From assembly GCF_018275325.1 (NCBI RefSeq), contig NZ_JAGVQR010000004.1, forward strand, positions 806,001-870,000: a DNA stretch of 64,000 nucleotides, given 5' to 3'. Below are positions 57,886 through 64,000 of the stretch, in pieces. Within the stretch, counting starts at the first letter, position 1. Each line of letters begins with the position of its first letter. The stretch is from Nocardioides palaemonis. GTDB lineage: Bacteria; Actinomycetota; Actinomycetes; Propionibacteriales; Nocardioidaceae. The notes beneath the pieces are model-generated. The model worked only from the letters and a program-made list of their open reading frames with translations. It had not been told where the DNA came from and searched no databases. Made by a program: the position numbers and the translations under genes.

Positions 57886-58853
57886 GCGGCCTCCTGCCAG
57901 CTGGACATGATCGACTGGACGTAGTTCTGGGTCTCGGGGTACGGCGGGACCCCGTCGTAGCGGGCGACCGCGCCCGGCCCGGCGTTGTAGGCGGCGAGCG
58001 CCATCTCGATGGAGCCGAAGCGGACCAGGAGCTGGTCGAGGAGCTTGGCGGCGCCCTCGACGGCCTGCGCGGGGTCGAAGGGGTCGCTGACCCCGAGGCT
58101 CTTCGCCGTCGCGGGCATCAGCTGCATCAGCCCCTGCGCGCCCGCGGGGCTGACCGCCTGCGGGTCGAAGCCCGACTCCTGCTTCGCGACCGCCGCGAGC
58201 AGGGCGGGGTCGAGGTGGTGCGCGGCGCCGGCCCGCGCGAAGAGGTCGGCGTACGGCGTGCCGGCCGGCAGGCCGCCGCTGCCGGCGACGGCCGAGGTCG
58301 ACGTCACCGGGACGGCTCCGCCGATCGGCGCGACCGAGCTGGTCGTGCCGGGCAGGACGCGGCGGATGTAGTCGGGGGGAGTGGTGACCGGGACGACCTG
58401 GACGTGGCCGCCGGGCCGCGGGGCCTCGATCATCTGGCCGTCGCCGATGTAGATCGCGATGTGGTCGGCGCCGACGTTGCGCCCGGAGTTGTCCCACGCG
58501 ATCAGGTCGCCGGGCTGCGCCTCGGCCATGCTCGCCACCGGCGTTCCGGCGCGCGCCTGGTCGGCGGACAGCCGCGGCAGCTCGATGCCGAAGGAGGAGT
58601 AGACCGACTGCACGAGGCCCGAGCAGTCCACCCCGCGCTGCGGGTCCGTGCCGCCCCAGACGTAGGGCAGCCCGACCATCTCGCGGGCCTTGGCCACGAC
58701 CTGGTCGCCGGTGACCGTGCCCGCGGTCGACCCGAGCGCGGTGCGGGACATGACCGAGGAGAACCCGGTCGACCCCACGCCGGACGCCTGCGGCAGCAGG
58801 GCGAGCTGGGCCTGGATCTGCGAGATCCGTGCGGTGACGTCGGTGATGCTCAT
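57882..58853 (-). CDS. NlpC/P60 endopeptidase fused to lytic transglycosylase (flagellar cell-wall hydrolase)
   Basis: A 323-aa protein with two wall-cutting domains. Residues ~45-165 form an NlpC/P60 peptidase: LPYVWGGTDPQRGVDCSGLVQ (catalytic Cys) and ADHIAIYIGDG (catalytic His). Residues ~205-320 form a soluble lytic transglycosylase: LLAAVAKQESGFDPQAVSPAGAQGLMQLMPATAKSLGV (catalytic Glu) and ALAAYNAGPGAVARY. It probably replaces FlgJ in opening peptidoglycan for the rod. No Sec signal is seen, so export through the flagellar apparatus is likely. It lies between fliJ and fliK and overlaps both by 4 bp. Confidence 0.93.
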   Translation of the reverse strand: MSITDVTARISQIQAQLALLPQASGVGSTGFSSVMSRTALGSTAGTVTGDQVVAKAREMVGLPYVWGGTDPQRGVDCSGLVQSVYSSFGIELPRLSADQARAGTPVASMAEAQPGDLIAWDNSGRNVGADHIAIYIGDGQMIEAPRPGGHVQVVPVTTPPDYIRRVLPGTTSSVAPIGGAVPVTSTSAVAGSGGLPAGTPYADLFARAGAAHHLDPALLAAVAKQESGFDPQAVSPAGAQGLMQLMPATAKSLGVSDPFDPAQAVEGAAKLLDQLLVRFGSIEMALAAYNAGPGAVARYDGVPPYPETQNYVQSIMSSWQEAA

Positions 58854-59329
58854 CGGACGGCCTCCAGCTCGGCGGCCGGCAGCTCGAGGGCCTGGGCCCG
58901 CAGCCAGCGGGCGGAGACGAGGTCGTCAACCTCGACCCGCTCGCGCCGGGCCCGCTCCTCGCGGCGGCGCTCCTCGCGGCGCTCGAGCAGCAGCTCGACG
59001 GCGGCGAGGCGGGTGCGGTCGCGCTGCCAGTGCTCGCGCGCCGTCGTGGTGAAGGTGACGGCGGTGGCCAGGGCCGCGCGGAGCGCGATCACCTCGGCGG
59101 CCGTGCCGGCGGCGGCCACGCGGGCGGTGGCGAAGCTGGCCGGGTCGATGGCGTCGGGGTCCGTCGTCGCGGCGAGGTGGGCGGCAGCGGCGGCGAGCCG
59201 CTGCTCGGCGGCGCGCTCCTCGGCAGCGGCGTGCGCGAGGCCGAGCCGGCTGTCCTGCTCGCGGACGCCGCGCACGCGGGCCACCGCGCGCATGCCGGCG
59301 TCCGGGTCCTGGTCGGGGGTGCGTGCCAT
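58850..59329 (-). CDS. fliJ: FliJ-family flagellar export chaperone escort
   Basis: A 159-aa almost wholly helical, coiled-coil protein (RGVREQDSRLGLAHAAAEERAAEQRLAAAAAHL, RRRLA-type charged repeats RREERRREERARRERVEVDDL). Sequence similarity to FliJ is weak, as is usual in this family, but its length and position directly after fliI make it the FliJ equivalent. FliJ forms the stalk of the FliI ATPase ring. It shares one base with the fliI stop. Confidence 0.85.
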   Translation of the reverse strand: MARTPDQDPDAGMRAVARVRGVREQDSRLGLAHAAAEERAAEQRLAAAAAHLAATTDPDAIDPASFATARVAAAGTAAEVIALRAALATAVTFTTTAREHWQRDRTRLAAVELLLERREERRREERARRERVEVDDLVSARWLRAQALELPAAELEAVR

Positions 59330-60630
59330 CAGGCCACCAGCTCACGCAGTCGTTGCCACGTCTGTGCGACGGGCGTCGTGTCGTCCATGTCCTGGCGGAG
59401 GAACGCGTCGATCGCGGGCATCCGGGCCAGCGCGACGTCGGCGTCGGCGTCCGCGCCCGAGACGTACGCACCGATCTCGACGAGCTCGCGCACCGACCGG
59501 TGCGCGGCGAGCAGCCGGCGCAGCCGGGTCGCGTCGGCCCGCTGCTCGGGGCCGGTCACCGCGCCGGTGACGCGGGAGATCGACTCCAGGACGTCGATGC
59601 TCGGGAAGTGACCGGAGGTGGCCAGGCGCCGGGAGAGCACGACGTGGCCGTCGAGGATCGAGCGCGCGGTGTCGCCGATCGGGTCCTGCATGTCGTCGCC
59701 CTCGACCAGCACGGTGTAGAGGCCGGTGATGCTGCCGGTCGGGGACGTGCCCGCACGCTCGAGCAGCTGCGGGAGCAGCGTGAAGACGCTCGGCGGGTAG
59801 CCCCTGGTCGCGGGCGGCTCGCCGGCCGACAGCCCGATCTCGCGCTGGGCCATCGCGACGCGGGTCAGGCTGTCCATCATCAGCACGACGTGCTTGCCGC
59901 TGTCGCGGAAGTGCTCGGCGATGCGGGTGGCGACGCCGGCGGCGCGCAGCCGCTCGACCGGAGGCGCGTCGGAGGTGGCCACGACGACGACCGACCGGGC
60001 GAGGCCCTCGGGTCCGAGGTCGTTCTCGATGAACTCGCGCACCTCGCGACCGCGCTCGCCGACCAGGGCGATGACCGAGACCTCGGCCTCGGTGCCACGG
60101 GCGACCATGGAGAGCAGGCTGGACTTGCCGACGCCCGAGCCCGCCATGATGCCGATCCGCTGGCCGCGGCCGCACGGGGTGAGGGCGTCGAGGGCGCGGA
60201 CGCCGAGCCCGAGCTGGTGCTCGATGCGCGGGCGGCTGAGCGCGGTGGGCGCGGACTGTCCGACGTCGACGACCGGCAGGTGCGCGAGCGAGGGTCCGCC
60301 GTCGACGGGCCGGCCGAGCCCGTCCAGCACCCGGCCGCGCAGCTCGTCGCCGACCGGGATCCGCAGCGGGCCGCCGGTGTGCCGGACGACGTCGCCGACC
60401 CGGAGGCCGGTGGTGTCGCCGAGCGGCAGGCAGGTGAGGCCGGCGGGGCCGCTGGCGGCCACCTCGGCCAGCACGGTCGTACGGCCCTCGACGGCCACGA
60501 GGTCACCGACCGCGGCCGGCAGCCCGGTGACCCGGACCTGGAGGCCGAGCAGCTCGGCGACCTGGCCCAGCTGCAGCGGCGCGACGGCCTGCAGCGCGCG
60601 GACCCGGAGCTCGTGCGTGAGCACGCTCAT
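59329..60630 (-). CDS. fliI: Flagellum-specific ATPase FliI
   Basis: A 433-aa ATPase related to F1 beta. Walker A GIMAGSGVGKSSLLSMV near residue 155, Walker B VVLMMDSLTRVAMAQREIGL near residue 245, and the conserved GEPPATRGYPPSVFTLLPQLLERAG. It hexamerises at the base of the export gate to help deliver substrates. Overlaps fliH by 4 bp. Confidence 0.97.
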   Translation of the reverse strand: MSVLTHELRVRALQAVAPLQLGQVAELLGLQVRVTGLPAAVGDLVAVEGRTTVLAEVAASGPAGLTCLPLGDTTGLRVGDVVRHTGGPLRIPVGDELRGRVLDGLGRPVDGGPSLAHLPVVDVGQSAPTALSRPRIEHQLGLGVRALDALTPCGRGQRIGIMAGSGVGKSSLLSMVARGTEAEVSVIALVGERGREVREFIENDLGPEGLARSVVVVATSDAPPVERLRAAGVATRIAEHFRDSGKHVVLMMDSLTRVAMAQREIGLSAGEPPATRGYPPSVFTLLPQLLERAGTSPTGSITGLYTVLVEGDDMQDPIGDTARSILDGHVVLSRRLATSGHFPSIDVLESISRVTGAVTGPEQRADATRLRRLLAAHRSVRELVEIGAYVSGADADADVALARMPAIDAFLRQDMDDTTPVAQTWQRLRELVA

Positions 60631-61208
60631 CGCAGCACCTCCGCGAGCCGGGCGATCGTCTCGTCGACGCGCAGGTCGACCACGTGGTCCTCGGCGTGCG
60701 CCACCGCGTCGCCGAGGGCGAGCGACGGGTCGGCCACGACGGTGATGCCGTGGTCGGCGAGCTCGCCGGCGACCGCGGCGATGGCGGGGTTGAGCCGCAC
60801 CGACACGACCGCGTGGTGCGGCAGCAGCCCGACCACCCGGTCGAGCAGGTGCACCGGGTCCGCACCGACCGCGCCCACCAGCTCGCGGGTCAGCTCCAGG
60901 GCCATCACGCTCGCCTGCTCGTCGACCCGGCGGCAGGTCTCGGCCAGGGCGCGGTGGGCCTGCGCGGCGGCCTCGTGCAGCGCCGCGACGGCCGCGGCGT
61001 GCTCGGCCTCACGGCGGGCCTCGGCGGCCGCGACGGCGGCCGCCTGCTGCTCGGCCTCGGCACGCACCGCGGCGGCGGCGTCGCGGCGGCCCTGGGCCCA
61101 GCCCACGGCGTAGCCCTGGGCGCGGGCCGAGTCGTGGGTGGCCTCGACGGTGCGCAGCTCGGGCATCCGCAGCACGTCGGGGCGGGTCAGGTCAGTCGAC
61201 GAACTCAT
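60627..61208 (-). CDS. fliH: Flagellar assembly protein FliH
   Basis: A 193-aa stalk protein that binds FliI and the C-ring. A long Ala/Glu/Arg-rich helix (GWAQGRRDAAAAVRAEAEQQAAAVAAAEARREAEHAAAV) precedes a C-terminal domain with VSVRLNPAIAAVAGELADHGITVVADPSLALGDAVAHAEDHVVDLRVDETIARLAEVL, typical of FliH. It overlaps fliG by 17 bp, the largest overlap in the cluster. Confidence 0.92.
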   Translation of the reverse strand: MSSSTDLTRPDVLRMPELRTVEATHDSARAQGYAVGWAQGRRDAAAAVRAEAEQQAAAVAAAEARREAEHAAAVAALHEAAAQAHRALAETCRRVDEQASVMALELTRELVGAVGADPVHLLDRVVGLLPHHAVVSVRLNPAIAAVAGELADHGITVVADPSLALGDAVAHAEDHVVDLRVDETIARLAEVLR

Positions 61209-62202
61209 CGTCGCCTCCTCGCCGCACTACGATCTCGCCGCGCTCCTCGAGCGAGCGGATCATCCGGATGACGGCCTGCTGGGCCTCCTCGACCTGGGTG
61301 AGGCGGACCGGGCCGAGCAGCTCGACCTCCTCGAGGACGTTCTCGGCCGCCCGCTCGGACAGGTTGCGGGTGATCTTGTCGCGCACCTGGTCCGGGACGC
61401 CCTTGAGGGCGAGGGCGAGCTCGCCGGTGTCGACCTGGCGCAGGACCTGCTGCACGTCGCGGTCCGACAGGCCCACGACGTCCTCGAACATGAACATCCG
61501 GCTGCGGACCTCCTCGGCCAGGCTCGCGTCGAGCGCCTCGAGGCCCTCGACGATCTGGCGCTCGGTGGACCGGTCGGCGCGGTTGATGATGTTGACCAGC
61601 GGGCCGAGGCCGCCGACGTGCGAGGAGTCGCTGGGCTGCAGCACCGACGACAGCCGGCGCTCGAGCATCGACTCGACGATGCGGACGCCCTCGGGGTTCG
61701 CGCGGTCCATGACCGCGATCCGGTGCGCGACCTCAGCCTGGAGCTCCGACGACAGGCCGGAGAGGACCAGCGACGCCTTCTCCGCCGTCATGTGGGCCAG
61801 CACGAGGGCGATCACCTGCGGGTGCTCCTCGCGGATGAACGAGCGCAGCTGGCCGGGGTCGGCGCGGCCGAGGAACTGGAAGGGCAGCTGGATGGCGCGG
61901 GCGGTGAGCCGCTCCAGCGCCTCCTCGGCCTTGTCGTCGCCGAGCGAGCGGCGCAGCAGGTCGCGGGCCAGGTCGATGCCACCCTGGAGCAGGTGCTGGC
62001 GCGCGGCCAGCAGGCTGGAGAACTCCCCCATGACCGACTTCGCCTCGTTCGGCTCGACCGATGCGAGCGCGGCGATCTCGGCGGAGATCGCCTCGACCTC
62101 CTCCTCGCTCATGTGCGAGAGCACCTCGGCGGCACGCTCCTTGCCCAGCCGCACCAGCACGATGGCGGCCTTGCGGGCACCGGTGTTCGTCATCACGCTC
62201 AT
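61192..62202 (-). CDS. fliG: Flagellar motor switch protein FliG
   Basis: A 336-aa C-ring protein that contacts the MS ring and the stator. Blocks: GARKAAIVLVRLGKERAAEVLSHMSEEEVEAISAEIA, the middle-domain EHPQVIALVLAHM region, and the C-terminal torque helix (LALALKGVPDQVRDKITRNLSERAAENVLEEVELLGPVRLTQVEEAQQAVIRMIRSLEERGEIV) with charged residues for MotA. The start ATG shares one base with the fliF stop. Confidence 0.97.
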   Translation of the reverse strand: MSVMTNTGARKAAIVLVRLGKERAAEVLSHMSEEEVEAISAEIAALASVEPNEAKSVMGEFSSLLAARQHLLQGGIDLARDLLRRSLGDDKAEEALERLTARAIQLPFQFLGRADPGQLRSFIREEHPQVIALVLAHMTAEKASLVLSGLSSELQAEVAHRIAVMDRANPEGVRIVESMLERRLSSVLQPSDSSHVGGLGPLVNIINRADRSTERQIVEGLEALDASLAEEVRSRMFMFEDVVGLSDRDVQQVLRQVDTGELALALKGVPDQVRDKITRNLSERAAENVLEEVELLGPVRLTQVEEAQQAVIRMIRSLEERGEIVVRRGGDDEFVD

Positions 62203-63797
62203 CAGGGACGCTCCACCAGCCAGCCGCGCAGCAGCGAGGCGACCTCGTCGGGCTGGCGCTCGACGAGCGCCATGAGCTCCTCGCGCATCTCGTCGGCCGG
62301 CTCGACGGCGGCCAGGGCGAGCGCGGTCTGGGCCTCGGACTGCGCCGACTGGGCGGCCAGCGCGGCGCGGGCGGCCTGCTCCTGGCGCAGCTGCTCGACG
62401 ACGTAGGACGTCGCCTCGTCGCGGGCCTTGGCCTGCTTGCGCTGCCGGCGCCAGGCCAGGCCGACCAGCAGCAGGACCAGGCCGCCCAGCGCACCGTTGC
62501 GGATCATCGCGTTGCGGGCGTCCTTGGCGTCGGCGGCCTTCGCCGCCTTGAGCGCAGCGGCGTCCGCGTCGGCGACGGAGGTGTCGAAGGGCACCGACGA
62601 GGTCTCGATGGTGTCGCCCCGCTTGGTGTCGAGGCCGATGGCCGAGGAGACCAGCGCGTTGATCTGGGCGGGGTCGACCGCGACCTTGGAGTTGGTGTCG
62701 ATGACCACGGCGGCGTGGAGGGACTTGATCGAGCCGGGCGCGGTCTCGGACTGCTCGACCACCTTGTCGATGCCGTTCTCGCGCACCGTCGAGGAGTTGT
62801 CGTAGGTCCCGTTGCCGGTCGTGGTGCCGGTGCCGAGGCCGGTGTTGGGTCCGACGACGCCGCTGGCGCCACCGTTCGGGGTGCCGGTGCCGTTGTAGGT
62901 CTCGTTCTGCACCGACTCCGAGAGGACGGGGACCTTCTTGTCCTTGCCGTAGGTGGTGGTCTCGGTGGTCGTCTTGTCGAAGTCGAGCACCGCGGTGACC
63001 TGCACCGAGGAGTTGCCGGGGCCGAAGACCCGGTCGAGCATCGCCTGCGCCTTGGCCGAGAGCTGGTCCTGGTAGTCCTGCTGCTGGCGGTTCTGCGTGG
63101 TGGCGACGCCGGCGCCGGTGGCGCTCCCGTCCGAGAGCACCCGGCCGCTGGAGTCGGCGACGGTGACCTTCGACGGGTCGAGGCCGTCGATGCTGGACGC
63201 GACGAGGTGGACGATCGCCTGGACCTGGTCCTCGGAGAGCTGGACGCCGGCTCGGGTGTCGACCAGCACCGAGGCGGTCGCGGGGTCCTGCTGCTCGGCG
63301 AAGACCTGCTTGGGCGGGAGCGCGAGGTGCACGACGGCGGTGTCGACGCCGTCGATGGCCTCGATGGTCGTGGCGAGCTCGCCCTCCATGGCCCGCTTGA
63401 AGTCGGTCTGCTCCTTGAACTGCGAGGTCGAGATGTCCTGGCCGTCGAGGATCGAGTAGCCGCCGTCGCTGCCGCTGCTGGACGGGATGCCCTGGCCGCT
63501 GAGCGCGATGCGCTCGGAGTAGACCTGGTCCTGGGGCACCGAGATGGTCCCGCCGCCGTCACCGATCTCGTACTTCACGCCGTCGGCGTTGAGCTGCTCG
63601 ACGACCGCAGAGGCGTCCTCGGGCGAGAGGTCGGTGAAGAGCGGCGCGTAGGACGGCGCCGACGCCCAGCGGAACACCATGAACGCCGCCAGCAGCAGGG
63701 CGCTCGTGCCGACGATCGCGACGACCTTCTGCCCGGGGCTGAACAGCGCGAAGCCGCGCCGGTAGCGGTCCAGTGCTTGCGTGATCCCGGTCCTCAT
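62202..63797 (-). CDS. fliF: Flagellar MS-ring protein FliF
   Basis: A 531-aa MS-ring protein. The first membrane segment is [21 protein letters not shown] (about 28-48), followed by the ring-building YscJ/FliF domain ([66 protein letters not shown]), a long extracytoplasmic domain, a second membrane segment ([15 protein letters not shown], about 437-452) and a cytoplasmic tail that binds FliG ([26 protein letters not shown]). Overlaps fliE by 4 bp. Confidence 0.97.
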   Translation of the reverse strand: MRTGITQALDRYRRGFALFSPGQKVVAIVGTSALLLAAFMVFRWASAPSYAPLFTDLSPEDASAVVEQLNADGVKYEIGDGGGTISVPQDQVYSERIALSGQGIPSSSGSDGGYSILDGQDISTSQFKEQTDFKRAMEGELATTIEAIDGVDTAVVHLALPPKQVFAEQQDPATASVLVDTRAGVQLSEDQVQAIVHLVASSIDGLDPSKVTVADSSGRVLSDGSATGAGVATTQNRQQQDYQDQLSAKAQAMLDRVFGPGNSSVQVTAVLDFDKTTTETTTYGKDKKVPVLSESVQNETYNGTGTPNGGASGVVGPNTGLGTGTTTGNGTYDNSSTVRENGIDKVVEQSETAPGSIKSLHAAVVIDTNSKVAVDPAQINALVSSAIGLDTKRGDTIETSSVPFDTSVADADAAALKAAKAADAKDARNAMIRNGALGGLVLLLVGLAWRRQRKQAKARDEATSYVVEQLRQEQAARAALAAQSAQSEAQTALALAAVEPADEMREELMALVERQPDEVASLLRGWLVERP

Positions 63798-64000
63798 CCG
63801 ACCTGCATCCTCATGATCTCGCTGAACGACTCGATGGCCTTGTTGCGCACGGCGACGGTGAGCTTGGTGGCCACCTCGGCCTCACTGGCGGCCAGCGTGT
63901 AGTCGTGGATGTTGGGCAGGGTGCCGGACGCGGCGCGGACCGCGAGCGTGTCGGCGTTGTCCTGCAGCCCCTCGAGGCGCTGGATCCCGTCGAGGACCAT
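63794..64000 (-). CDS. fliE: Flagellar basal-body protein FliE (partial at the window edge)
   Basis: The last 68 residues are visible; the gene continues beyond 64000. The C-terminus [37 protein letters not shown] is the FliE signature. Full FliE is about 100 aa, so the Met at the edge is probably internal. FliE links the MS ring to the rod. Confidence 0.93.
   Translation of the reverse strand: MVLDGIQRLEGLQDNADTLAVRAASGTLPNIHDYTLAASEAEVATKLTVAVRNKAIESFSEIMRMQVG

Overview
The window looks like chromosome from a motile, high-GC actinobacterium, most likely a Nocardioides-like member of the Nocardioidaceae. The genus is inferred from gene content, not proven. The evidence is very GC-rich codon use, three tRNA genes without an encoded CCA end, many genes that appear leaderless (a TANNNT box 6-7 nt before the start codon), GTP-type PEP carboxykinase, RecBCD, a Gram-positive-type flagellar gene set without P- and L-ring genes, and actinobacterial regulators such as a PopR/ClgR-type XRE protein and ROK repressors.

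Layout. 1-4.7 kb: the end of an uncharacterised, possibly ESX-related gene, a helical protein with a degenerate hydrolase-like C-terminus, a MoxR-VWA pair, and tRNA-Ser(UGA). 4.7-6.3 kb: tRNA-Ser(GCU) and its terminator, then a 42-aa secreted micro-peptide gene facing a TrmB/LuxR-type regulator, with a shared hairpin between them and a 29-bp dyad upstream of the peptide. 6.4-12.6 kb: two GTP-PEP carboxykinase paralogues flanking a membrane GGDEF-EAL protein; the second paralogue has changes at conserved active-site positions. 12.7-15.4 kb: tRNA-Arg(ACG), a hemerythrin protein, a PopR-like regulator ending in LALAA, and an accessory clpP pair in which one subunit lacks the catalytic Ser and Asp. 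15.4-20.3 kb: an agmatinase-family enzyme, a TetR-MFS efflux operon, and a TetR-SGNH hydrolase operon.

20.4-28.9 kb is a D-xylose locus: xylB-xylA-ROK regulator on + converging on xylF-xylG-xylH-ROK regulator on -. The two promoters carry different palindromes, which suggests that each ROK protein has its own operator. 28.9-33.6 kb holds a lipoprotein and stress-type genes (Dps, SRPBCC, DUF6328, Rho-N-like, CsbD), plus a MerR-DICT regulator divergent from a small membrane protein. 33.7-42.2 kb is a tightly coupled recC-recB-recD operon. 42.2-45 kb has an ACT-domain protein, an array of six 83-bp repeats, and a GAF histidine kinase.

45-64 kb is a minus-strand flagellar cluster in transcription order fliE-F-G-H-I-J, an NlpC/P60-transglycosylase fusion, fliK, flgD, flgE, a strong hairpin, then flbD, motA, motB, fliL-M-N-O-P-Q-R, flhB, flhA and a small membrane protein. 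It encodes the MS ring, switch, export apparatus, hook assembly and stator. Flagellin, filament-cap, hook-junction and chemotaxis genes are not in the window.

The strongest candidates for new biology are the secreted micro-peptide with its facing regulator, the accessory ClpP pair with one dead subunit and a PopR-type circuit, and the divergent second PEP carboxykinase.
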